From an uncultured Oscillospiraceae bacterium (GTDB lineage: Bacteria; Bacillota; Clostridia; Oscillospirales; Acutalibacteraceae): 10,346 nucleotides of DNA. The stretch lies in the NCBI GenBank assembly GCA_900546785.1, contig URED01000053.1:1-10346 (forward strand). The letters are read 5' to 3'. Below, piece by piece: positions 1 through 6,653 of this stretch (position 1 is its first letter; each line of letters opens with the position of its first letter). A program made the translations under genes and the position numbers. Below the pieces are notes generated by a model. That model saw nothing but the letters and a program-made list of their open reading frames with translations. It had not been told where the DNA came from and searched no databases.

Positions 1-1350
1 GGCGCTGCAATGCTCCGGCGCCACCTTAAGCTGGCCGGAAACATGGTGTTTGACAAGCTCTTTAAAAAACGTATCGTCCTTATCCTGCAAAAGATAATCA
101 TATCGGATACCGCTGCGGATAAACACCTTTTTGATACCCGGCAGACTGCGCACCGAACGCAGAATATCCAAATATTCGCTGTGATCCGCAATCAGATTCG
201 GGCAGGGCTTGGGCGCCAGGCATTTTTTGCCTTTGCACAGCCCGTGGGTAAGCTGAAAATCGCACGACGGCCGGCGGAAATTTGCAGTGGGGCCGCCTAC
301 ATCATGGATATACCCCTTGAAATCCGGCATTTGCGTGATCTTTTTTGCCTCTTCAAGGATACTCTCTTTACTGCGCGAGGTAACATAGCGCCCTTGATGG
401 AACTGGATAGAACAGAAATTGCAGCCGCCGTAACAGCCGCGGTTATGCGTTATGGAAAAGCGCACCTCTTCAATCCCGGGAACGCCGCCCATAGCCTCAT
501 AGGACGGGTGATACGCGCGCATATAGGGCAGCGCATAGACCTTATCAAGCTCCTGTGTATTCAGCGGCGGCATAGGCTCATTTTGCACAAGCATAAGACC
601 GCCGTGCCTTTGGCGCACTGCGCGGCCGCGGATATGATCCTGCTCGTCCTGCTCAACACGCACGGATTTTGCGTATTCCTGTTTTGAATTTAAACAATTT
701 TCAAGCGACGGCACCTCAACGCCCCTGTATGGCGTATTGCGCACGTCCACGGCATAACAGGTACCCTTAATATCCGTCAGGCAGTTTATCTGCTCGCCTG
801 CATCGAGCCGGTGTGCGATCTCTGCGATCTGCTTTTCGCCCATGCCGTATATCAAAAGATCCGCGCCCGAATCGATCAAAACGGACGGCATGATCTTATC
901 CGCCCAATAATCGTAATGCGCAAAACGGCGCAGTGAAGCCTCCAGCCCGCCGATAATAAGCGGAGAATCCGGATACAGGCGCTTTATGATTTTTGAATAC
1001 ACGGTAACAGCCCTGTCCGGCCGTTTTCCGGCTTTGCCGCCCGGGGTATATGCGTCATTACTGCGTATCTTTTTTGCCGCCGTATAATGAGCAACCATGG
1101 AATCTATATTGCCCGCAGTTACAAGAAAGCCGAGGCGCGGCGTGCCGAACTGCGTAAAATCGGAATCTTTTTTCCAATCCGGCTGGCTGAGGATCGCAAC
1201 ACGAAAGCCCTCGCTTTCAAGCACGCGGGAGATTATGGCAACGCCGAAGGACGGGTGATCCACATATGCGTCCCCGGTTATATAAACGAAATCGACGGCA
1301 TCCCAGCCGCGTTCCTTACACTCTTTAAAATTCACGGGAAGAAAGCTCAT
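1..1350 (-). CDS. ygiQ: YgiQ family radical SAM protein (partial, C-terminus beyond left edge)
   Basis: An open frame of 450 codons reads from ATG at 1350 to the left edge without a stop. It starts MSFLPVNFKECKERGWD, and the N-terminal part resembles the cobalamin-binding-like domain of this family (for example PLIIGGLEASLRRF near residues 120-135). The radical SAM cluster motif CxxxCxxC is visible as CYGGCNFC, with Cys306, Cys310 and Cys313 as the expected [4Fe-4S] ligands. It is followed by the family's second Cys-rich stretch (CDFQLTHGLCKGKKC). AGGAG lies 8 bases before the ATG and supports this start. Family members are usually 600-700 residues, so roughly the last quarter is missing because of the window edge, not a mutation. 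The reaction is unknown; radical SAM chemistry is inferred from the motif. It lies 94 bp downstream of the AraC-type gene on the same strand but has its own likely promoter, so a shared function is not implied. Confidence 0.95.
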   Translation of the reverse strand, partial: MSFLPVNFKECKERGWDAVDFVYITGDAYVDHPSFGVAIISRVLESEGFRVAILSQPDWKKDSDFTQFGTPRLGFLVTAGNIDSMVAHYTAAKKIRSNDAYTPGGKAGKRPDRAVTVYSKIIKRLYPDSPLIIGGLEASLRRFAHYDYWADKIMPSVLIDSGADLLIYGMGEKQIAEIAHRLDAGEQINCLTDIKGTCYAVDVRNTPYRGVEVPSLENCLNSKQEYAKSVRVEQDEQDHIRGRAVRQRHGGLMLVQNEPMPPLNTQELDKVYALPYMRAYHPSYEAMGGVPGIEEVRFSITHNRGCYGGCNFCSIQFHQGRYVTSRSKESILEEAKKITQMPDFKGYIHDVGGPTANFRRPSCDFQLTHGLCKGKKCLAPKPCPNLIADHSEYLDILRSVRSLPGIKKVFIRSGIRYDYLLQDKDDTFFKELVKHHVSGQLKVAPEHCSA

Positions 1351-1388
1351 AACACGCTCCTGAAATCTATGTTTGTTTTTACGGACTT

Positions 1389-1418
1389 ATTTTAACACAC
1401 CGCTGCTTTGCTTTGCAA
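1389..1418 (-). promoter_or_regulatory. Probable sigma-A promoter of ygiQ
   Basis: Read on the minus strand, TTGCAA (1413-1418) and TAAAAT (1389-1394) are separated by 18 bases. Both boxes are close to the housekeeping consensus, and the predicted start near 1382 leaves a leader of about 30 nt before the AGGAG site. The 94-bp gap shows no clear intrinsic terminator after the AraC-type gene, so read-through from it is also possible. Confidence 0.6.
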
Positions 1419-1444
1419 CAAAAAGCCGCGCAAAAAGGGGGGCA

Positions 1445-2116
1445 TCAAGACGGGTTCTGCTGATTTTCCCTCTTCTTTTCCCTAAAGGTTTTGCCGTAAT
1501 ATTTTTTAAGCAGGCGCTGGGTTTGGCGCTCGCACAGGCCCAGACTTTGCGAAAGCTCTTTCAGTGTGAAATCGCGGCTGTAGAGAAACATATTTTCAAT
1601 GATGTAAAAGCGCATATCGTTCAGGTTTTCAAGCTGCCGCTTTGCAACGGAATCAGACGGCGCATAAAGGCGGGCGATCCTTGTTAACAGATTGATCATA
1701 AGCCCTGCGGCGGCATATTCCCTGCCGGGCAGGCTGCCTTTAAATTCACGCACGATCTGTGCCGCGCAGGCATTTTCAAACTCCTGATGATAAAAGAAAT
1801 GCGTTTCCAGAAACAGCTTTGCCTCTTTATCGGGCTGCACGGCTCTTTTTCTTTGCATATAGATATAAATATCTTCAACGGGATCATTTTGATCCGGGAT
1901 CTGGGAATGGTTTACATTGGGGCCGGTGACGAAGAAATTGCCCGCGCGCATTTTATATTCGCCGGAATCGGTCAGCAGCGTTCCCTGCCCGCTGAGGATG
2001 AAATGCAGCTCATAGCTGTTTTGCGAATGGCAGTGCATGGGTATGGCTTCCGTTAAAACGCCGGCGCCGCATTTGACCAGTGAAAAATGAACGCCGCCCC
2101 ATTCAAAATTGATCAT
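1445..2116 (-). CDS. Cupin-domain AraC-type transcriptional regulator with a shortened DNA-binding domain
   Basis: The 223-residue protein has an N-terminal cupin-like sensor (about residues 1-95; HCHSQNSYELHFILSGQGTL carries the His-rich metal or sugar-binding type motif). A helical linker follows, then an AraC-type helix-turn-helix near the C-terminus (FTLKELSQSLGLCERQTQRL, then LLKKYYGKTF). The family's DNA-binding domain normally has two such helix-turn-helix units over about 100 residues. Here the chain stops about 13 residues after the YGKTF motif that ends the first unit, so the second is absent. I chose ATG at 2116, not the longer in-frame start at 2167, because AGGAAG lies just upstream of it and the longer start would lie upstream of the predicted transcription start. 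It is divergent from the GH95 gene across about 106 bp holding an inverted repeat, which suggests it regulates that gene and itself. The inducer is unknown; a sugar is inferred from context. Confidence 0.85.
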   Translation of the reverse strand: MINFEWGGVHFSLVKCGAGVLTEAIPMHCHSQNSYELHFILSGQGTLLTDSGEYKMRAGNFFVTGPNVNHSQIPDQNDPVEDIYIYMQRKRAVQPDKEAKLFLETHFFYHQEFENACAAQIVREFKGSLPGREYAAAGLMINLLTRIARLYAPSDSVAKRQLENLNDMRFYIIENMFLYSRDFTLKELSQSLGLCERQTQRLLKKYYGKTFREKKRENQQNPS

Positions 2117-2138
2117 CAGACCGCTTCCTTTCCATTTC

Positions 2139-2167
2139 AGCATAGCATAAATGCGACAAATAATCAA
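2139..2167 (-). promoter_or_regulatory. Probable promoter of the AraC-type regulator gene
   Basis: On the minus strand TTGATT (2162-2167) and TATGCT (2139-2144) are 17 bases apart, and the -10 box is preceded by TGC, giving an extended -10. Transcription would begin near 2132, about 15 nt before the ATG at 2116 and just ahead of the AGGAAG ribosome site. Confidence 0.55.
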
Positions 2168-2202
2168 TAAAAATGTCGTATTTTGATATTACGTTTATGC
2201 TA
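2143..2202. repeat. Inverted repeat spanning the divergent promoters, likely regulator operator
   Basis: TAGCATAAA (2143-2151) and TTTATGCTA (2194-2202) are perfect inverted copies of 9 bp. The similarity continues inward with gaps: both arms, read toward the gene they face, have a TTGAT block, an AT-rich stretch, CG, then TTTATGCTA. A second short inverted pair, CGACA (2154-2158) and TGTCG (2174-2178), lies inside. Each outer arm overlaps the -10 region of one divergent promoter. Arm centres are 51 bp apart, close to five helical turns. An operator for the adjacent AraC-type protein is inference; part of the symmetry could simply come from two similar extended -10 elements. Confidence 0.5.
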
Positions 2203-2206
2203 TAAT
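2198..2206 (+). promoter_or_regulatory. Extended -10 promoter of the GH95 gene
   Basis: TGC followed by a perfect TATAAT (2201-2206) forms a consensus extended -10 element. No good -35 box lies 16-18 bases upstream, which fits an extended -10 promoter or one helped by an activator such as the divergent AraC-type protein. The expected transcription start is about 2212-2214. Confidence 0.6.
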
Positions 2207-2210
2207 TGTA

Positions 2211-2219
2211 GTGGTGATC
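2211..2219 (+). promoter_or_regulatory. Ribosome binding site deciding the GH95 start
   Basis: GTGGTGATC contains GGTGATC, which matches the 3' part of the extended Shine-Dalgarno consensus AAGGAGGTGATC. It sits just before ATG at 2223. This argues that the in-frame GTG codons at 2211 and 2214 belong to the ribosome site and are not the start codon. Confidence 0.6.
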
Positions 2220-2222
2220 ATT

Positions 2223-4898
2223 ATGAATAAAAAACAGATTAAAAAAGGCATATGCCTGCTGCTTGCGGGCGCGATAGCGGTTTCCCTTTGCGCATGCGCT
2301 CCGGAAAGCGCCGATGTAAGCGATATTTTTGACGCTGAAAACAAGATATCCTACTGCACTACGTATAAGGAGCTTTCCGACACAAAGGAAAACAAGACCG
2401 ACAGCTGGCGCCAGGGCATGATCAGCGGAAACGGCATGCAGGGCTTTATCTCCAGCGGCGCGCCGTACAGTGATTCTCTGATTTTCCAAAACATGCATTT
2501 CATTTTGCCGAATGAGAATGTACGTTCCTGCCCCGATACGGCAAACGAGCTTGAAACGGTAAAGCAAAGCATAGTAAACGGGCAGGATATTGTTGACGAT
2601 TCCAGCTATGACAACGTTTATTATTTTCACCCGGGCGGCGCGCTGCGCATTGCACAGGAAGAGGAAAACGAGAGCGATTACATACGATACACCGATTACG
2701 AGACCGCAGAGGTGGGTGTTAAATACACGGATAAAAACGGTACGTGGGAGCGTACCAGCTTCACCTCAAGGGCGGACGGCGTTACGATCACAAGGATCAC
2801 GCAGTCCGATACCGGCTCAAAAGTAGACCTTACCCTTTCCTATGACGATATTTCAACGATAGCGAATTACGGCAAAGGGAATGAAACGGATCTTTTATAT
2901 AAAAAGACTGCGCCCGAAAGCTGCGATTACCTTGCGTTTGCGGCGCACTATCCGAACTACGAAAACAGCGAGCTGAAAAACGGCGGCTATGCCACGCTGA
3001 CCTACATTATAAACGAGGGCGGCACAAAGAGCAGGATAAACGGCGATGCAGTAGAAGACGAGCAATACGCCGGCGCCGACAATCCGCAGATACAGATAAC
3101 CGGCGCAGACAGCGTTTACCTGATAACAGTTTCCGGTCGCACATACGATATGGGCGCATATGATGATTTTGCAGCGGCAGAAAACTATGAATTGATAGAT
3201 ACGCTTGCCGCAGAATGCAGCGCTGTTGCTCAAAAGTACGGCGCAGACGGTTCATTTGACTATGATGCGGCGCTCAACGAGCACACAAAGCTTCACCAGC
3301 CGCAATATGACGCGGTAACGCTTACGCTTGACGGCGGGGACAGCGGACTTTCAAACGAGACGCTGATAAAAGATGCGCGCGGCGAGGACACGATCAGCAG
3401 CGCGCTGGCACAAAGAGCGTTTTACAGCGGCAGATACGCATACCTGTGCTGCGCGGGCTATTCCACAAGCAGGCTCTACGGCATGTGGACCGGAGAATGG
3501 GACGCCGGCTGGGGAAGCAAATACACGATGGACGCAAATGTCAATCTGCAGATTTCCTCTATGAACACGGGCAATATCAGCTCTGCGCCCGTAGGATATG
3601 TTTACTTTCTGCTGCGGCAGATGCCCGATTGGGAAGAGAACGCCCTTGCCACCCACGGCTACACAGACGCGATCCAGGCGCCCGTAAACACGGACGGCGA
3701 CAAGGCGGTCATAACGGAAACGGCATACACATACCCATTCAGATACTGGAACGCGGGAACTGCATGGATGCTCTATCCGCTGTATGAAGCGCTGCAGTGC
3801 TACGGAGATATGCAGATACCGCTGAGCGATGAATTTGATCTTGACGCATTGCGAAGCGTGCTTTCCGTTTCCGAAGCCGACCTTACCGACGCGGATATTG
3901 CGGCGATCCGGGAACGCGGCTATCTTGATCTGAGAAGCGAGATCCTGCTCCCGCTGCTGACGAAAGCTGCAAATTACTGGGATCAGATGCTGACGCCCGA
4001 TTACTATACCGATTCAAACGGCGATATTCATTACGAGGCGGGCAAGACCGAACTTGCAGACGGAGAGTATTACTGCATACTGCCCAGCTATTCGCCTGAA
4101 AACAACCCGGCAAATTACCCGAGCCCGTCAACGGCAAACTGCGCGATAGACATTTCGGCATGCAGCAGCACGCTGGAGATGCTTACGGATATCATGAAGA
4201 GCGTGGACGAAAATGCGGATACGGGCTATTGGGAACAGATGAGGGCAGATCTGCCGCCGTACCTTTACGATGAAACGGGTGCTCTGAAAGAATGGGCGTG
4301 CAACCAGTTTGAGGAAAACAACGAGCACAGGCACCTGAGCCACCTTTACTGCGCATGGCCGATGAACGAAACGCAGGATAACGAGGAACTGAAAGCCGCC
4401 TGCATACAGGCTGTTGCAAACCGCAATTCCGAAAATGAGGCGAGCCATGCGCTTGTTCACAGAAGCCTGATTGCGGCAAGACTGAACGACCGCGACGCTT
4501 TGAGCCAAGCGCTTGTTGACCTTATGAACAGTAAAATCTACTATAATTCCCTTATGACCAACCATGATTTTGACAGAGGAAGCTGCTACTGCACCGATTT
4601 TGCCATAGGGTATCTGGGGATCATAAGCGAAAGCCTGGTATATTCGAACAGCGGCGAGATCAAACTGCTTCCCTGCCTTCCCACCAGCGGATTTGAAGCC
4701 GGAGAGATCACGGGGCTGCGCGCCAGAACGCAGGCTGTTATAGACAGCCTGATCTGGAACACGAACGAAGGCACCGTCAGCGTTACGATCACTTCGGATA
4801 TTGAACAGGCCATAGAGATCTCCTGCGGGCTTTCCGACGAAGTGCAGACGGTAAAGTTTGCCGCAGGCGAAACAAAAACGATAGATTTTTCCGTATAA
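2223..4898 (+). CDS. Secreted lipoprotein, glycoside hydrolase family 95-like (alpha-L-fucosidase class)
   Basis: The 891-residue product begins with Lys-rich MNKKQIKKG, a hydrophobic stretch and the lipobox LCAC. This predicts processing before Cys25 and anchoring on the outer face of the membrane. Order: N-terminal beta-rich domain (about 40-300, opening with the GNG motif of WRQGMISGNGMQGF), linker, an (alpha/alpha)6-type catalytic domain (about 370-790) and a C-terminal beta domain. Family landmarks are SGRYAYL, GMWTGEWDAGW, ALKEW (Glu690, aligned with the general acid of the Bifidobacterium bifidum enzyme AfcA), HRHLSHLY (702-709), CTDF with Asp792 aligned with the family's key Asp, and GEIKLLPCLPTSGF. 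In the motif that reads Asn-X-Asn in AfcA, this protein has Asp437-Ala-Asn439, so one of the paired Asn residues is replaced. GH95 enzymes invert alpha-L-fucosides, and some act on alpha-L-galactosides, so substrate is uncertain here. It is divergent from the AraC-type gene and convergent with a sugar symporter. Confidence 0.88.
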   Translation: MNKKQIKKGICLLLAGAIAVSLCACAPESADVSDIFDAENKISYCTTYKELSDTKENKTDSWRQGMISGNGMQGFISSGAPYSDSLIFQNMHFILPNENVRSCPDTANELETVKQSIVNGQDIVDDSSYDNVYYFHPGGALRIAQEEENESDYIRYTDYETAEVGVKYTDKNGTWERTSFTSRADGVTITRITQSDTGSKVDLTLSYDDISTIANYGKGNETDLLYKKTAPESCDYLAFAAHYPNYENSELKNGGYATLTYIINEGGTKSRINGDAVEDEQYAGADNPQIQITGADSVYLITVSGRTYDMGAYDDFAAAENYELIDTLAAECSAVAQKYGADGSFDYDAALNEHTKLHQPQYDAVTLTLDGGDSGLSNETLIKDARGEDTISSALAQRAFYSGRYAYLCCAGYSTSRLYGMWTGEWDAGWGSKYTMDANVNLQISSMNTGNISSAPVGYVYFLLRQMPDWEENALATHGYTDAIQAPVNTDGDKAVITETAYTYPFRYWNAGTAWMLYPLYEALQCYGDMQIPLSDEFDLDALRSVLSVSEADLTDADIAAIRERGYLDLRSEILLPLLTKAANYWDQMLTPDYYTDSNGDIHYEAGKTELADGEYYCILPSYSPENNPANYPSPSTANCAIDISACSSTLEMLTDIMKSVDENADTGYWEQMRADLPPYLYDETGALKEWACNQFEENNEHRHLSHLYCAWPMNETQDNEELKAACIQAVANRNSENEASHALVHRSLIAARLNDRDALSQALVDLMNSKIYYNSLMTNHDFDRGSCYCTDFAIGYLGIISESLVYSNSGEIKLLPCLPTSGFEAGEITGLRARTQAVIDSLIWNTNEGTVSVTITSDIEQAIEISCGLSDEVQTVKFAAGETKTIDFSV

Positions 4899-4909
4899 CC
4901 GAATCACGC

Positions 4910-4949
4910 AAAAAACGCTCCCGTGCACATATGTGCGGGAGCGTTTTTT
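4910..4949. terminator. Bidirectional intrinsic terminator between convergent genes
   Basis: CGCTCCCG (4916-4923) pairs with CGGGAGCG (4936-4943). The loop side contains CACATATGTG, which can extend the stem past a two-base bulge. Six A residues precede the stem (4910-4915) and six T residues follow (4944-4949), so the hairpin has a U-tract in either direction. It starts 12 bases after the GH95 stop and lies 44 bases beyond the symporter stop on the other strand. Confidence 0.9.
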
Positions 4950-4992
4950 ATACTTATATCGTTATTTTAGCTTTGACTTTTGTTACGCGGTA

Positions 4993-6396
4993 TTATTCGC
5001 CGCCGTCCTCTGCGGCATGTTTTTCTTTAAGGATACGAACATCTTCTTCCACCTGCTTTTTATGAAGCGGGTACCAGAACCACAAAACGATTGCAAGCAG
5101 GATAAATCCGACTGCCGGAACAAGCGTTGCAATATCAAATATGCCCTCTTTTACAGACGGTTCAAACGCCGTATCCTGGGTGTAGCCTACAAGCGACAGC
5201 AGCGCGCCTGTAAGGCCCGATGTGGCCGCCTGCCCCATTTTGCGGGCAAAGGAGTAAAGGCCGTAAACGGCGCCGTCCTCCCTTATGCCGTTTCTGATCT
5301 CCGAATAATCGATAACATCCGTAACAAGCGCCCATGCAACGATCTGGAAAACGCCGAGGCCGATCCAGCTTATCATCTGAAACGCCGCGTAAACAAACAC
5401 ATTCTGCGGACGGATAAAATACAGCAATACGCATATAAGACCTGCGGCAAAATTGGACACCGCGCCGATCTCCGCCTTGCCGAATCTGCCAGCAAGCGGC
5501 TTTGCGGCAAACGCGGCTGCGACCATGCCGACGCCCATCATGACCATGGAAAGCGTTTGCGCCTTGGCATTGCCGTAATAATTTGGGAAAACGTAATTCG
5601 CCATCTGCTGCAAAGTGAGCTGCGCTATAAGCATCAGTATCGACGCAACGATGAGCGAGAGCAGGGCGCGATTTTTAAAGGCGTTTTTAAACATAACGCC
5701 CACGCTGTTATTTTTCAGCTGCTCGGCGGAAGGCGTTATCTTTACACGCTCTGTGCACATATTATAGCAAAGCAGGTAGCAGATAACGGCAAACAGCGAG
5801 CACGCGCCCGCAATGATCGTAAAACGCGGACCGTTTAAAACATCGTTTCCGTTTACCTTATCATACGCTATGAGCGGAATACCGGCAGTGACAACCGCAC
5901 CTGCAAGCGCACCGCCCATCGTTCTGAACGTGGAGAGGGACTGACGATCTCCCGGATCTGCCGAGATAGCGGAAGCCATAGAACCGTAAGGTATATTTAC
6001 AGCCGTGTAAAAAACGGAGCCCCAAAGGATATAGGTTATAAAAAGATATACAATTTTTGCGGCGTAAGGTATATCGGAAAGCGCGCTTTGATACATCAAA
6101 AAGGAAAAGATCGCAACCGGGCCGCACATTCTGAGGATCCAGGGTTTGAACTTTCCGTGCTTATTGCCCTTGCTGCGGTCACATATCCTGCCCATGCCCA
6201 CATCTGTAAAAGCGTCTACGATTCTTGCAACCATCATAATGATCCCAACAACATACGGATCCAAACCCATGACATCCGTATAAAATTTAAGCAGGAAAGA
6301 TGAAGACAGCAGAAAAGTGAAATCGTTGCCGAAATCGCCGAACATATAGCCCAACTTATCCTTGATACCAAACGGTTTAACAGCTTTTTCTTTCAT
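4993..6396 (-). CDS. GPH-family (MelB-like) sugar:cation symporter
   Basis: This 467-residue polytopic membrane protein has about 12 hydrophobic segments and belongs to the glycoside-pentoside-hexuronide:cation symporter family of the major facilitator superfamily. Family signatures visible are the N-terminal GYMFGDFGNDF, the helix 2 to loop motif ARIVDAFTDVGMG, and GKFKPWIL (81-88). Asp61 and Asp65 align with the cation-binding Asp55 and Asp59 of E. coli MelB. The third MelB cation ligand, Asp124 in the DIPFW motif, is Asn134 here (NIPYGS), as in many family members resembling the xyloside and glucuronide transporters. The start is ATG at 6396 with AGAGGT eight or so bases upstream. It is convergent with the GH95 gene and probably takes up a sugar or short glycoside released outside the cell; the exact substrate cannot be read from sequence. 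The charged C-terminal tail (EEDVRILKEKHAAEDGGE) is cytoplasmic. Confidence 0.92.
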   Translation of the reverse strand: MKEKAVKPFGIKDKLGYMFGDFGNDFTFLLSSSFLLKFYTDVMGLDPYVVGIIMMVARIVDAFTDVGMGRICDRSKGNKHGKFKPWILRMCGPVAIFSFLMYQSALSDIPYAAKIVYLFITYILWGSVFYTAVNIPYGSMASAISADPGDRQSLSTFRTMGGALAGAVVTAGIPLIAYDKVNGNDVLNGPRFTIIAGACSLFAVICYLLCYNMCTERVKITPSAEQLKNNSVGVMFKNAFKNRALLSLIVASILMLIAQLTLQQMANYVFPNYYGNAKAQTLSMVMMGVGMVAAAFAAKPLAGRFGKAEIGAVSNFAAGLICVLLYFIRPQNVFVYAAFQMISWIGLGVFQIVAWALVTDVIDYSEIRNGIREDGAVYGLYSFARKMGQAATSGLTGALLSLVGYTQDTAFEPSVKEGIFDIATLVPAVGFILLAIVLWFWYPLHKKQVEEDVRILKEKHAAEDGGE

Positions 6397-6425
6397 TTTG
6401 AATACCTCTTTCGGGTTATTGCAAA

Positions 6426-6437
6426 CGGCAACTGCCG
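6426..6437. repeat. Short palindrome in the symporter leader
   Basis: CGGCA and TGCCG flank two bases, giving a 12-bp inverted repeat about 30 bases before the symporter ATG and inside its transcribed leader. It could be an operator half-site pair or a small hairpin upstream of the ribosome site. A further ACTGCC copy follows at about 6440-6445. Function is unknown. Confidence 0.3.
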
Positions 6438-6530
6438 AAACTGCCTATATATTATTATTTTTCGGGCAAACGCAATTATTCACACCGCAAAAGTAATATA
6501 TATTAAACAAAAATTTATATCTTCGGTATG

Positions 6531-6559
6531 ATTATATTAAATATTTCGCACAAAAACAA
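6531..6559 (-). promoter_or_regulatory. Probable sigma-A promoter of the symporter gene
   Basis: On the minus strand TTGTTT (6554-6559) and a perfect TATAAT (6531-6536) are exactly 17 bases apart in an AT-rich stretch. Transcription would start near 6524, giving a leader of about 128 nt. I recognise no riboswitch in it. The 257-base gap between the symporter and ptsI otherwise holds only the ptsI terminator and this leader. Confidence 0.7.
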
Positions 6560-6606
6560 TAGATTCCGGAAAATTTATACAAATCATACTTTTTGCAATA
6601 AATCTA

Positions 6607-6650
6607 ACGAAAAGCGCTCCCGCAGGGAAGTGCTTCCTTCGGGAGCGCTT
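6607..6650 (-). terminator. Intrinsic terminator of the fruA-ptsH-ptsI operon
   Basis: AAGCGCTCCCG (6612-6622) pairs with CGGGAGCGCTT (6640-6650), and GGAAG/CTTCC extends the stem inside, leaving a tiny loop. On the minus strand the stem is followed by TTTTCGTT. The hairpin begins three bases after the ptsI stop codon. The U-tract is short and interrupted, so strength is less certain than the structure. Confidence 0.8.
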
Positions 6651-6653
6651 GAT

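Noticed and set aside
10..687. 225-codon open frame on the plus strand near the left edge
   Set aside because: It is antisense to the YgiQ radical SAM gene, whose CxxxCxxC motif and N-terminus are convincing.
2103..2630. 175-codon minus-strand frame across the divergent promoter and the GH95 signal peptide
   Set aside because: It covers both promoters and the inverted repeat and overlaps the start of the GH95 gene; no supported ribosome site.
4128..4928. 266-codon open frame on the minus strand opposite the GH95 C-terminal half
   Set aside because: It is antisense to a gene with clear family motifs, has no ribosome site or recognisable domain, and runs across the terminator hairpin; it is a codon-usage shadow.
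4933..5838. 301-codon open frame on the plus strand opposite the symporter
   Set aside because: It starts inside the terminator hairpin, is antisense to a strong MelB-like gene, and its Arg/Lys/Cys/His-rich translation has no recognisable fold.
6418..6436. Possible CcpA cre site near the symporter leader (TGCAAACGGCAACT)
   Set aside because: At least three mismatches to the cre consensus at important positions; too weak to call.
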